A stretch of DNA of 64,000 nt, taken from contig OMZU01000005.1 of assembly GCA_900315605.1 (NCBI GenBank), forward strand, positions 27,801 to 91,800, read 5' to 3'. Within the stretch, counting starts at the first letter, position 1. The number at the start of each line of letters is the position of its first letter. Positions 7,165 through 15,505 of the stretch are shown piece after piece. This DNA is from an uncultured Eubacteriales bacterium. GTDB lineage: Bacteria > Bacillota > Clostridia > Oscillospirales > Acutalibacteraceae. A program made the position numbers and the translations under genes. The notes beneath the pieces were generated by a model. That model was given only the letters and a program-made list of their open reading frames with translations. It searched no databases and was not told the origin of the DNA.

Positions 7165-7356
7165 ATGAAGCACAGACTCAAAATCAGCGTCAGCAAGAAG
7201 CCCGTCAACAAAGGTGTGGTCGCTTGGCGCAAAGTATCGGTCAGAGAACGGTTCCTCCGCTTTCTGCTCGGTGACAAGACAAAACTCACGGTCATCGTGC
7301 CCGGTGACAGCGTGGAAGAATTATCAATTCAGGAGGTAGCGCATGAAACTGTATGA
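7165..7356 (+). CDS. Small basic hypothetical phage protein
   Basis: 63 residues, very basic at the N-terminus (KHRLKISVSKKPVNKG), with a short beta-rich C-terminus. AGAAAGGA precedes the ATG. It overlaps the next gene by 14 bases and opens the early operon. No family recognised. Confidence 0.6.
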   Translation: MKHRLKISVSKKPVNKGVVAWRKVSVRERFLRFLLGDKTKLTVIVPGDSVEELSIQEVAHETV

Positions 7357-7858
7357 AATCAATGAGCAAATCGAAAGGCTCACCGACCAAATCACCTTTG
7401 ACGAGGATACCGGAGAAATCCTCTGCGACATCGACGCCATCACCGCTGAGATGAACGCTCTGCAGATGGAAAAGAAATCGGTGCTTGAGTATCTCGCTAA
7501 ACTCGTCCTCAATCTCCGCGCAGAGGCAGCGGCAATCAAGGCTGAGGAGATTCGGCTCAGGGAACGCCGCACACAGCTCGGCAAGAAAGAAGAGCACCTT
7601 ATGGCGATTCTCGACCGCGAGTGTAACGGTGAGAAAACCGATCTCGGCGTTGCTACGGTATCCTACCGTAAAACAAACCGTATGGAGATCACCGACAGTG
7701 GCGAGGCGCTGTTCTGGCTGAGAGAATTCGGTTATACCGATTGTTACAAAACGCCGGCTCCCGAGATTTCCAAATCCGAGGTAAAGAAGCTGGTTAAATC
7801 CGGCGTTGAAGTTCCCGGCTGCGAACTTGTCGAGGACTACTCATGTTCGCTGAGATAA
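7343..7858 (+). CDS. Siphovirus Gp157 family protein
   Basis: 171 residues. An N-terminal coiled coil (residues 1-100, alternating charged and hydrophobic) is followed by a conserved core with LGVATVSYRKTNRMEI and the ending GVEVPGCELVEDYSCSLR, typical of the Gp157 family in siphovirus replication operons. Gp157 proteins are linked to DNA replication or phage resistance, but the biochemical role is not settled. Start ATG 7343 has CAGGAGG 7 bases upstream, and it lies 13 bases before the ATPase gene. Confidence 0.85.
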   Translation: MKLYEINEQIERLTDQITFDEDTGEILCDIDAITAEMNALQMEKKSVLEYLAKLVLNLRAEAAAIKAEEIRLRERRTQLGKKEEHLMAILDRECNGEKTDLGVATVSYRKTNRMEITDSGEALFWLREFGYTDCYKTPAPEISKSEVKKLVKSGVEVPGCELVEDYSCSLR

Positions 7859-7871
7859 GGAGGTATCACAG

Positions 7872-8813
7872 ATGCTGAACATTACCACAGGAAAAATCGA
7901 CCGCGCCTTAAAGGTGGTCGCTTACGGCAGCGAGGGCATCGGCAAAACAACGTTTGCCGCCGCTTTCCCGGAACCGCTGTTCATCGACACAGAGGGCGGT
8001 ACTTCACACATGGATGTGCGCCGTATCAACCGATCGAAATCGTGGAGCGAGCTGCTCTCCATCATCGGCGAGGTAGCCGCCACTGCGGACGTTTGTAAAA
8101 CGCTTGTGCTTGACACAGCGGATTGGGCGGAACAGCTTTGCGTCACTCACGTCTGCGAGAAGTACAAGCAGAGCAGTATTGAGAGCTTCGGCTACGGCAA
8201 AGGCTACACCTACCTCGCCGAGGAGTTCGGCAGACTGCTCACAGCACTGGACAAGGTTATCGACTCCGGCAAGAACGTGGTTATCACGGCTCACGCCAAG
8301 ATGCGGAAGTTCGAGCAGCCGGACGAGCAGGGTGCCTATGACCGTTGGGAAATGAAACTCTCCAAGCAGGTGGCGCCGCTGTTGAAGGAATGGTGCGATA
8401 TGCTCCTCTTCCTCAACTATAAGACCTATGTCATCACAACCGACACCAACAGCAAAAAGGCTCAAGGCGGCAGGCGCGTCATCTATACTTCGCACCACCC
8501 CTGTTGGGACGCAAAGAACCGTCACGGTCTGCCGGAAGAGATGGATTTGGATTTCAAGAACCTCGCGCATCTTTTCAAGACCAATCCCAAGCCTGCCGCT
8601 GTCGAACAGAAGCCTATCGACAAACTCCGTTCCCTGATGGAGAAAATCGAGGCTACAGACACAGAAGTTCAGCAGGTGGTATCCGACAAGGGACACTACC
8701 CGGCTGACACGCCTATCACGAATTATTCCGACAAATTCATCACCGGCTGGCTTATCAAATACTGGCCGCAAATCACTCAAATCATCTGCACCAACCGCAT
8801 GGTTGAAAACTAA
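7872..8813 (+). CDS. Sak4-like RecA-fold ATPase (AAA_24), probable single-strand annealing protein
   Basis: 313 residues. Walker A is GSEGIGKTT (from residue 19), with LVLDTADW as the Walker B region near residue 80 and VVITAHAKMRKFEQPD as sensor region. This is the compact RecA-like core of phage AAA_24/Sak4 proteins, which anneal or pair DNA in phage recombination. The C-terminal 80 residues are family-variable. It is flanked by Gp157 and a DUF669 protein with an SSB-like tail, the usual Sak4 setting in which the ATPase works with a single-strand binding partner. AAGGAGG precedes the ATG. Confidence 0.85.
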   Translation: MLNITTGKIDRALKVVAYGSEGIGKTTFAAAFPEPLFIDTEGGTSHMDVRRINRSKSWSELLSIIGEVAATADVCKTLVLDTADWAEQLCVTHVCEKYKQSSIESFGYGKGYTYLAEEFGRLLTALDKVIDSGKNVVITAHAKMRKFEQPDEQGAYDRWEMKLSKQVAPLLKEWCDMLLFLNYKTYVITTDTNSKKAQGGRRVIYTSHHPCWDAKNRHGLPEEMDLDFKNLAHLFKTNPKPAAVEQKPIDKLRSLMEKIEATDTEVQQVVSDKGHYPADTPITNYSDKFITGWLIKYWPQITQIICTNRMVEN

Positions 8814-8833
8814 AAATATGGAGGTAAATTATC

Positions 8834-9328
8834 ATGGCAGATTATCTTAACAACAATGTAGGAATGGATTGGGACGATGTCCTTGAAACCGACGGGCAGG
8901 AATACATCATCCTTCCCGAAGGAGATTACAACTTTGAGGTCACGGATTTCGAGCGCGGTCATTTCCCCGGCTCCGCAAAAATGGCGCCGAGCAACAAGGC
9001 TACGCTGACGCTGAAGGTCGTCACCAAGGACGGCATCGCCAACGTCCGCACCGACCTCATTCTGAACCGTCTTGTCGAGTTCAAGATCGCCGCGTTCTTC
9101 CGCTGCATCGGTGAGAAAAAGCACGGTGAGAAGCTCGTCATGAACTGGAACAAGGTGCTCGGCAGTAAGGGTCGCGCTCATTTCAAGCCGCGTACTTACA
9201 CCGACAAGGACGGCAACGAGCGTCAGGCAAATAACGTAGAGCGTTTTATCGACTATGACGAGAAGTTCTTTCCGGCTGACGGCGGCTTCGTTGACCTTAC
9301 CGATGACGGCGACCTGCCCTTCGATTAA
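8834..9328 (+). CDS. DUF669 protein, probable single-strand DNA-binding protein
   Basis: 164 residues. The DUF669 pattern starts with ILPEGDYNFEVTDFERG and continues with NRLVEFKIAAFFRCIGEKKH. The C-terminus, VDLTDDGDLPFD, closely imitates the acidic DDDIPF tip by which bacterial SSB recruits replication and repair proteins. This supports an SSB-like role next to the Sak4-type ATPase. It has ATATGGAGG upstream and a 12-base gap to the helicase gene. The SSB function is inferred from the tail and neighbours. Confidence 0.8.
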   Translation: MADYLNNNVGMDWDDVLETDGQEYIILPEGDYNFEVTDFERGHFPGSAKMAPSNKATLTLKVVTKDGIANVRTDLILNRLVEFKIAAFFRCIGEKKHGEKLVMNWNKVLGSKGRAHFKPRTYTDKDGNERQANNVERFIDYDEKFFPADGGFVDLTDDGDLPFD

Positions 9329-9340
9329 GGAGGGAGCGTA

Positions 9341-10924
9341 ATGTTTCAACTCAGACCTTATCAGGCGGAGGCGAAACAGGCGATTCTTACCGCGTGGGAC
9401 GAGGGGTTCCGAAAAACGCTCCTCGTCCTGCCGACAGGATGCGGTAAGACGATTGTGTTCTCTTCCGTAACGGAAACGCAGGTCAACAAAGGACATCGCG
9501 TCCTGATTATGGCTCATCGCGGTGAGCTGCTCGAGCAGGCTGCCGATAAGCTGAAAGCAGCGTCAGGTATCGACTCTGTCTTGGAAAAAGCCGAGTCCAC
9601 GAGCCTTGGCAGTATGTTCCCGGTGACGGTCGGCTCTGTGCAGTCTCTGGCACAAGCGAAGAGGCTCGCCCGGTTTTCTTCAGATTACTTTCAGGACATC
9701 ATTGTCGATGAAGCGCACCATTGCCTTTCCGACAGCTATAAGAACATACTCGAGCACTTTCCCGACGCGAATATTCTCGGCGTCACAGCGACCCCCGACA
9801 GAGGCGACAGACGGAACCTTGGTGAGTTTTTTGATACTCTGGCTTACGAGTACAGTATGGTGGACGCTATCCACGAAGGGTATCTCAGCCCGATCAAAGC
9901 GCAGACGATTCCGTTGGAGTTGGATATCGGTGATGTCGGTATTTCAAACGGTGATTTTTCCGCGAGTGATATCGGTAACGTTTTGGAGCCGTATTTGTAT
10001 CAGATCGCGGAGAAAATGTGGGAATACTGTCACGGCAGAAAAACCGTTGTGTTCCTTCCGCTTATTGCTACCTCTCAAAAGTTCTGTTCCATTCTTAACG
10101 AAACGACAGGGCTTCGCGCGGCGGAGATAAACGGCAAAAGCACAGACCGTGCCGAAATACTCTCGGATTTTGAGAACGGCAAATACGATGTTCTCTGTAA
10201 CAGTATGCTGCTTACCGAAGGGTGGGACTGCCCGTCGGTGGACTGCATCATCGTTCTCAGACCAACAAAGATTCGCGCTCTTTATCAGCAGATGGTCGGT
10301 CGCGGTATGAGGTTATCGCCCGGAAAGGATAACCTTCTGCTTCTCGATTTCCTGTGGCTGTCGGAAAAGCACGACCTCTGTAAGCCCTCATCGCTGATCA
10401 GCAAAGACGAGCAAATCGCCGGCATTATTGATGAGCGAATGAAAACCGATACCGAGGCGTTTGACCTTGTCGAGGCCGAGGAACAGGCAGAGCGTGATGT
10501 ACTTGCTGAACGCGAAGGAAATCTCGCAAAGGAACTCTCACAGATGCGTAAAAGGAAAAGCCGTCTTGTTGATCCGATTCAGTACGCGCTGTCAATCGCG
10601 GCGGAAGATTTAGCAAACTACGTTCCCTCATTCGCTTGGGAAATGGCTCCGCCGTCAGAAAAGCAACTGGCGTTTTTGGAACGCAGAGGGATTTCCGCGG
10701 AAAGCGTTTATAATGCCGGACTCGCGTCGCTGCTGATTGGCAAATTGAAAAGGCGACAGGATGCGGGACTCTCCACTCCCAAACAAATCCGCTGCTTGGA
10801 GCGTTACGGTTTCAGACAGGTCGGCACATGGCAGTTTGATGATGCCGGCGCTTTAATCAGCAGACTCGCACAAAACAACTGGCGCGTTCCCTATGGAGTG
10901 ACGCCTGCATTATACAGACCTTAA
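9341..10924 (+). CDS. Superfamily 2 DEAD/DEAH-box helicase
   Basis: 527 residues. Motif I is PTGCGKT (Lys36), motif II is DEAH (residues 123-126), motif III is GVTATPDR, and the second RecA domain has the motif VI segment QMVGRGMRLSPG. The layout is that of phage DEAD/DEAH helicases related to type III restriction/UvrB folds. A C-terminal segment of about 110 residues (from LVDPIQYALSIAAEDLANYV) includes repeated helical pieces (KQLAFLERRG, KQIRCLERYG). It probably unwinds DNA during replication or recombination. Ribosome site AAGGAGG; part of the early operon. Confidence 0.9.
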   Translation: MFQLRPYQAEAKQAILTAWDEGFRKTLLVLPTGCGKTIVFSSVTETQVNKGHRVLIMAHRGELLEQAADKLKAASGIDSVLEKAESTSLGSMFPVTVGSVQSLAQAKRLARFSSDYFQDIIVDEAHHCLSDSYKNILEHFPDANILGVTATPDRGDRRNLGEFFDTLAYEYSMVDAIHEGYLSPIKAQTIPLELDIGDVGISNGDFSASDIGNVLEPYLYQIAEKMWEYCHGRKTVVFLPLIATSQKFCSILNETTGLRAAEINGKSTDRAEILSDFENGKYDVLCNSMLLTEGWDCPSVDCIIVLRPTKIRALYQQMVGRGMRLSPGKDNLLLLDFLWLSEKHDLCKPSSLISKDEQIAGIIDERMKTDTEAFDLVEAEEQAERDVLAEREGNLAKELSQMRKRKSRLVDPIQYALSIAAEDLANYVPSFAWEMAPPSEKQLAFLERRGISAESVYNAGLASLLIGKLKRRQDAGLSTPKQIRCLERYGFRQVGTWQFDDAGALISRLAQNNWRVPYGVTPALYRP

Positions 10925-10937
10925 GGAGGATTTTATT

Positions 10938-12956
10938 ATGGATAATCAGATTTTATCAGCATTAAAAGCAATCGATGTTTCAACGCTCACCCGCGCCGAC
11001 TGGATCGCGGTCGGCATGGCTCTCAAAGAGGAAGGTTTCCCTTGTTCTATCTGGGACGACTGGAGCCGCAACGACAATCGTTATAAGCCCGGCGAATGCG
11101 AATGCAAATGGGAAGGTTTCCGAGGAACGGGCAACCCCGTCAAAGGCGGCACCATTATCGCTATGGCCAAGGCTCACGGCTGGATGCCGTTCAGCGGCGA
11201 GGACGGATGTATGAATTGGGATGACACCATCGAGTATGACGGCAATGACGGGTTCAACGGATTCTCGGCGCCGGATGCGTGGTCACCGACGCAAGACCTT
11301 ATCACTTACCTCGAACTGCTCTTTGACCCGGAAGACCGCGTCGGATATGTCACGGGAGATGTTTGGCAGGACGGTGACGGCAAATGGATGCCGAGCAAAG
11401 GCGTCTATGACCGAACCGCGGGTGAGTTGATCGCGTCCCTCAAAAAGCACCCTGACGACCTCGGCGCTACAGTCGGAGATTGGAAACCGCAGGTCGGAGC
11501 ATGGATTCGTTTTAACCCCGTTGACGGCGAAGGCGTCAGAAACGAGAATGTCACTAAATTCAAGTACGCCTTGGTAGAGTCGGACACGCTGAAGATTGCG
11601 GAGCAGGACGTTCTCTTCCGCAAGTTGGAGTTGCCTATCGCCGCACTCGTTCACAGCGGCGGCAAAAGCCTCCACGCTATCGTTCGCGTCGATGCCGACA
11701 GCTACGAGGAATACCGCAAGCGCGTTGAGTATCTTTATGATTTCTTGGAGAAGCACGGCGTTTCAATCGATAAGCAGAACCGCAACCCGTCCCGTCTGTC
11801 CCGTATGCCCGGCGCTACGAGAAACGGCAACCGTCAGTATCTCGCCGCTGTCAACATCGGCAGAAAATCGTGGGTGGATTGGCTGGACTACGCGGAAGGC
11901 GTCACAGACACGCTGCCGGATATGGAGCCGCTGTCCGTGTACAGGGATAATCCTCCCGCGCTGCCGGAGGAACTTATCAAGGGCATCCTCCGCAGAGGAC
12001 ACAAGATGCTGATTTCAGGCTCCTCCAAGGCAGGCAAATCGTTCCTGCTGATGGAACTGTGCGCGGCTCTGGCATCAGGCTCCAAGTGGCTCGGTTTCGA
12101 TTGTCGCAAGGGCAAGGTGCTCTACATCAACCTTGAAATCGACCCGGCTTCCTGCGTTGACCGTTTTCTCCGCATTTTCCGCAGGTTGCGCTTGGATTTC
12201 TCTCACCTTGACAATATCGTTATCTGGAACCTGCGCGGTCACGCTGTTCCGCTTAACGAACTTGTGCCGAAGCTGACGCGAAGAGTACGCGATATGGATT
12301 TGGAGGCTATCGTCATTGACCCCATCTACAAGGTCATCACAGGAGATGAGAACAACGCCTCTGAGATGGGTGCGTTCTGCAACCAGTTTGACAAAATCTG
12401 CAACGAAACGGGATGCAGCACCATCTACTGCCATCACCACAGCAAGGGTCCGCAGGGATATAAGAAAGCGGTGGACAGAGCGTCAGGTTCCGGCGTGTTT
12501 GCCCGCGACCCCGACGCGCAGCTTGATATGATTCAGCTTGAGGTGAATGATGATGTTGATCTCGGATATCAGGAAAGAAACGCCACTGCTTGGCGCTTAG
12601 AGTCCTCGCTCCGTGAGTTTCCAAATATCAAGCCCATCAACTTCTGGTTTGATTATCCCGTTCACAGAATCGATGAAGCGGGTAAGCTGGACGAATGCCC
12701 TACTGAGGGCAGTTCGGAAGCCGGACGCAAGAAAGCCGCCGAGGTCAACGAGAAAAAGAAAGAAGAAGCCAACAACAGGTTCCGCGCCGCTTTCGATATT
12801 CTTAACCTCAACGGTGACGGAGTGACCGTGAAGGAAATGAGCGAGTACCTCGAAGTCGGAAGACAGACCGTATATAACCGGGTCGAAAAAATGAACGGAG
12901 AATTCGTCATCGATAACGGTAGAATCACCAAGAGCGATAATTCTGAAAACGAATAA
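10938..12956 (+). CDS. Bifunctional primase-helicase (PriCT + AEP-like + AAA_25)
   Basis: 672 residues. The N-terminal 80 residues match a primase C-terminal type domain (WIAVGMALKEEGF ... GGTIIAMAKAHGW). Residues about 200-300 look like an archaeo-eukaryotic primase core, with VESDTL as metal motif and SGGKSLHAIVRVD carrying the S-x-H motif. Then comes a RecA-like ATPase with Walker A GSSKAGKS (residues 361-368) and IVIDPIYK, of the RepA/AAA_25 type. A C-terminal winged helix (VTVKEMSEYLEVGRQTVYNR) closes the protein. It would prime and unwind at the phage origin. AAGGAGG is placed well before the ATG. Confidence 0.85.
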   Translation: MDNQILSALKAIDVSTLTRADWIAVGMALKEEGFPCSIWDDWSRNDNRYKPGECECKWEGFRGTGNPVKGGTIIAMAKAHGWMPFSGEDGCMNWDDTIEYDGNDGFNGFSAPDAWSPTQDLITYLELLFDPEDRVGYVTGDVWQDGDGKWMPSKGVYDRTAGELIASLKKHPDDLGATVGDWKPQVGAWIRFNPVDGEGVRNENVTKFKYALVESDTLKIAEQDVLFRKLELPIAALVHSGGKSLHAIVRVDADSYEEYRKRVEYLYDFLEKHGVSIDKQNRNPSRLSRMPGATRNGNRQYLAAVNIGRKSWVDWLDYAEGVTDTLPDMEPLSVYRDNPPALPEELIKGILRRGHKMLISGSSKAGKSFLLMELCAALASGSKWLGFDCRKGKVLYINLEIDPASCVDRFLRIFRRLRLDFSHLDNIVIWNLRGHAVPLNELVPKLTRRVRDMDLEAIVIDPIYKVITGDENNASEMGAFCNQFDKICNETGCSTIYCHHHSKGPQGYKKAVDRASGSGVFARDPDAQLDMIQLEVNDDVDLGYQERNATAWRLESSLREFPNIKPINFWFDYPVHRIDEAGKLDECPTEGSSEAGRKKAAEVNEKKKEEANNRFRAAFDILNLNGDGVTVKEMSEYLEVGRQTVYNRVEKMNGEFVIDNGRITKSDNSENE

Positions 12957-12988
12957 TAAATATCATAATTTGTCGCTGTCACCCCCTA

Positions 12989-13060
12989 CTATATATGTTC
13001 ATATATAGATGGTTACACCCTCCAAGGGGAGGGCTGAAAGCCCGCCCTCCCTTGAGAGGT
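12989..13060 (+). repeat. Tandem inverted repeats after the primase gene
   Basis: CTATATATG (12989-12997) and CATATATAG (13000-13008) form a perfect AT palindrome. It is followed by a GC-rich hairpin in which CCAAGGGGAGGGC faces GCCCGCCCTCCCTTG. They lie in the 180-base gap before rusA, and could be a terminator, processing site or part of a replication origin. Confidence 0.5.
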
Positions 13061-13135
13061 GCAGCCGTAACAAAAAGGGATGACAAAAGAGAAATACGAC
13101 AAGGGTACACGACAATACGGAAGGAGAATTTGATT

Positions 13136-13534
13136 ATGGATTTTTTTATGAATATGGACCCGCCGACAGTCACGGCTCAGGAGCATAAGGTCACGATGGT
13201 TGGCGGCAGACCGCACTTCTATGACCCGGCTCCCGTAAAGGACGCAAAGAAACAGCTTACCGCTCACTTGCTCCCTCACAAGCCGAAGGAACCGTTTATC
13301 GGTGCGGTGGCATTGTCAGCGGTGTGGCTGTTCCCGAAAGGAAAGCGTCACAAGCACGGTGAGTGGCGCGTCACGAAGCCGGACACGGACAACCTGCAGA
13401 AGCTGCTCAAAGACTGTATGACGAAGTGCGGATTTTGGAAGGATGACGCGCAGGTCGTTAGAGAGACCGTTGAGAAACGGTGGTCGGATGAGCCTGCGGG
13501 TATTTACATTGAGATCACAGATTTGGAGGTTTGA
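13136..13534 (+). CDS. rusA: RusA-family Holliday junction resolvase
   Basis: 132 residues from ATG 13136 (AAGGAGAATTTGATT upstream; the open frame extends further but without a ribosome site). The hallmark KPDTDNLQKLLKDCMTK followed by FWKDDAQVV gives the catalytic Asp cluster of RusA-type endonucleases that cut four-way junctions. In phages RusA resolves recombination intermediates before packaging. It lies after the replication block and 1 base before the next small gene. Confidence 0.9.
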   Translation: MDFFMNMDPPTVTAQEHKVTMVGGRPHFYDPAPVKDAKKQLTAHLLPHKPKEPFIGAVALSAVWLFPKGKRHKHGEWRVTKPDTDNLQKLLKDCMTKCGFWKDDAQVVRETVEKRWSDEPAGIYIEITDLEV

Positions 13535-13535
13535 A

Positions 13536-13706
13536 ATGAGAACGTCAAGAAACACGGAAGGATATGCCGACCCCACAGCGGCAGCCGCTATAGCAAGGAT
13601 CATCGCAGAGGAGCGTAAGGCTCGTAACAAAGGACAGCGCAGGAAACGCAATCCTCGGAAAAGGCGTTATCCTGCTAACGGAGGTCGCTATGGACAGAAA
13701 CTATGA
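13536..13706 (+). CDS. Small basic phage protein
   Basis: 56 residues with a conserved-looking opening (SRNTEGYADPTAAAAIARII) and a very basic tail (KGQRRKRNPRKRR). GGAGG lies 6 bases before the ATG. Similar short proteins occur beside RusA in Clostridia prophages. The role is unknown; the tail suggests nucleic-acid binding. Confidence 0.6.
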   Translation: MRTSRNTEGYADPTAAAAIARIIAEERKARNKGQRRKRNPRKRRYPANGGRYGQKL

Positions 13707-13911
13707 AGATCTGATTCAGGCAATAGCTGTTCAGGCAGCAAGGGATTACCGAAAGGCTCTCAGATTGCTAATCAGGAATCCGCGAGACCGTGAGGCGAAG
13801 TGTCACAAAGACGAGATTGAGGTGTTCTTTCGCTCACAGTGGTTCTGCGACATTACTACGGCAGACGGAGAGTTCATTATTCAGGCATTGCAAAAGGAGG
13901 TATCGTTTTAA
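13690..13911 (+). CDS. Hypothetical phage protein, 73 residues
   Basis: Helical protein (MDRNYEDLIQAIAVQAARDY ... EVFFRSQWFCDITTADGEFI). ACGGAGG precedes the ATG. It overlaps the previous gene by 17 bases, and its TAA shares an A with the ATG of the next gene, so all three are translationally coupled. From memory, such short proteins sit just ahead of the ArpU/DUF1492 regulator in related prophages. Function unknown. Confidence 0.65.
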   Translation: MDRNYEDLIQAIAVQAARDYRKALRLLIRNPRDREAKCHKDEIEVFFRSQWFCDITTADGEFIIQALQKEVSF

Positions 13912-14336
13912 TGACATCAAAGGAGTATTTCAGGCAGGCGTACAGGCTTGACCAGAGAATCAATCTGAACATAGCGGAGTTGGATGAGCTGCGGGCTATG
14001 GCTTGCAACATTACGTCCTCCGCTCTGTCAGAGAAGGTTGCCCGCTCCCGTGACGGCAACGCTCCGTTTGTCAAAGCAATCGAGCGCATTACAAAACTCG
14101 AACAGGAAATTGACGCGGAGGTGGATACCTTTGTTAATCTCAAGACAGAGATGCGCGGTGTTATTGAGTCAGTGGAAGACCGTAATGAGCAGCTTATTCT
14201 CCACTACCGCTATATCCTCAATTACACATGGGAGAAGATTGCCGAACTGCTCGGGACAAGCGTCCGCACGATTCACAGGTGGCACGACAGTGCGCTGCGA
14301 AACGCCGTCATTCCGAAAAGCCCTACAAAAATATAA
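13911..14336 (+). CDS. ArpU/DUF1492-like late transcription regulator
   Basis: 141 residues from ATG 13911 (AAGGAGG upstream). It has a long N-terminal coiled coil with EIDAEVDTFVNLKTEMRGVI. A sigma region-4-like helix-turn-helix follows (HYRYILNYTWEKIAELLGTS, then VRTIHRWHDSAL). DUF1492/ArpU proteins control phage late gene expression. The position, directly before a promoter and the packaging genes, fits that role. Confidence 0.8.
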   Translation: MTSKEYFRQAYRLDQRINLNIAELDELRAMACNITSSALSEKVARSRDGNAPFVKAIERITKLEQEIDAEVDTFVNLKTEMRGVIESVEDRNEQLILHYRYILNYTWEKIAELLGTSVRTIHRWHDSALRNAVIPKSPTKI

Positions 14337-14375
14337 ATTTTTTGAAATTGGCACGGTATGTCATACTTTGTCACC

Positions 14376-14404
14376 TTGTTTCACGGTGAGAAAACTGATA
14401 TAAT
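14376..14404 (+). promoter_or_regulatory. Probable late promoter before HNH/terminase genes
   Basis: TATAAT (14399-14404) with a weak TTGTTT 17 bases upstream, in a 98-base gap after the ArpU-like gene. The stretch GTCATACTTTGTCACC upstream could be the activator site. Confidence 0.5.
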
Positions 14405-14488
14405 ATAATTGGGACAACAGAATACAGACAAGCCTTGTGGACTAACCCTCCGCAGGGCTTTTCTTTTTGCCCGGAAGGAGGTGCGGTT

Positions 14489-14836
14489 GTGCCAAAGAAA
14501 CCCAAGCGACCGTGTTCGTATCCCGGCTGTCCGAACCTATGTGACGGACAGTACTGTGAGGAACACAGAACGCAGGCTCGTAGGCAGTACGACAAATACG
14601 AGCGATCCCCCAACGTCAATAAGAAGTACGGTCGGGCTTGGAAACGTATCCGCGACCGTTATGTAGCGGAGCATCCGCTGTGTGAGCGTTGCAAGGCTGA
14701 GGGTCGTCTGACTCCTGTTGAGGAGGTTCATCACATCCTGCCTGTATCAAAAGGCGGAACACACGAGCGCAGCAACCTTATGGCGTTGTGTCGTTCATGT
14801 CACACCAAGATTCACCACGATCTGGGCGACCGGTAG
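14489..14836 (+). CDS. HNH endonuclease
   Basis: 116 residues from GTG 14489, chosen because GAAGGAGG lies 6 bases upstream. An N-terminal zinc cluster (CSYPGCPNLCDGQYCEEH) precedes the HNH core: EVHHILPVSKGGTHERSNLM then ALCRSCHTKIHH. Phage HNH proteins beside the terminase are needed for cohesive-end cleavage in HK97-type phages. That role is inferred from its place immediately upstream of terS. Confidence 0.9.
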   Translation: MPKKPKRPCSYPGCPNLCDGQYCEEHRTQARRQYDKYERSPNVNKKYGRAWKRIRDRYVAEHPLCERCKAEGRLTPVEEVHHILPVSKGGTHERSNLMALCRSCHTKIHHDLGDR

Positions 14837-14959
14837 GGCGGTCTTGATCTCTGCGGGTCCCTTACGGGGCAGCGGCCCGGGGCTTCGTGTGTAAACTCGC
14901 GGAAGTTTTGGAGGGAATAGCCCCGATGATTTGAATAACAGTTAGAAGGTGTATTTTAC
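14837..14959 (+). other. Non-coding gap between HNH and terS; possible cos region
   Basis: 123 bases, GC-rich at the start with a GCGGGTCCCTTACGGGGC-type hairpin. Phages with HNH next to terminase usually carry cos here. No overhang can be deduced from sequence alone. Confidence 0.3.
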
Positions 14960-15505
14960 ATGGGTAAACGCGGCCCGAAGCCGGGTATGGGCGGTCGGCC
15001 AAGAAAACCCATATCCGAGAAAATCATAAACGGCAACCCCGGCGGTCACAAAATGACAGTCCTTGATTTCAAAGACAGCGCCGCCGACCTGCAAGGTGTG
15101 CCGATGCCGAAACCGTCCGACTACCTTTCGGCAAAACAGAAAAACGGCACAGATTTCTTTGCCGTGGAAGTGTATGAGATCGTTTGGAACTGGCTGAAAG
15201 AGCGCGGCTGCGAAAGCCTTGTTCCTCCGCACGTTTTGGAGGAGTACGCTATGTGCAAGGCGCGCTGGATTCAGTGTGAGAACCTGACGAGCGAACACGG
15301 CTTTTTAGCTAAACACCCCACCACCGGCGCCGCCATTACATCTCCGTATGTCAGCGTTGCTAACACATACTTCACTCAGTTCAATCGGTTGTGGGGAGAT
15401 ATTTTTCAGATTGTAAAAGATAACTGTACCAAAGAATACAGTGCGACCCCGCCTGACGATTCTATGGAGCAGCTGTTAAGAATGAGAGAAAGAAGGAATG
15501 GTTAA
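14960..15505 (+). CDS. terS: Terminase small subunit, P27 family
   Basis: 181 residues. It opens MGKRGPKPGMGGRPRKPI with NGNPGGHKM, the signature of P27-type small terminases. The central helical domain holds VWNWLKERGCESLVPPHVLE and VSVANTYFTQFNRLWGDIF. It recognises phage DNA for packaging by TerL. AGAAGGTG precedes the ATG, and its stop shares a base with the SAM synthetase start. TerL is displaced 6.7 kb downstream by the cargo block. Confidence 0.9.
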   Translation: MGKRGPKPGMGGRPRKPISEKIINGNPGGHKMTVLDFKDSAADLQGVPMPKPSDYLSAKQKNGTDFFAVEVYEIVWNWLKERGCESLVPPHVLEEYAMCKARWIQCENLTSEHGFLAKHPTTGAAITSPYVSVANTYFTQFNRLWGDIFQIVKDNCTKEYSATPPDDSMEQLLRMRERRNG

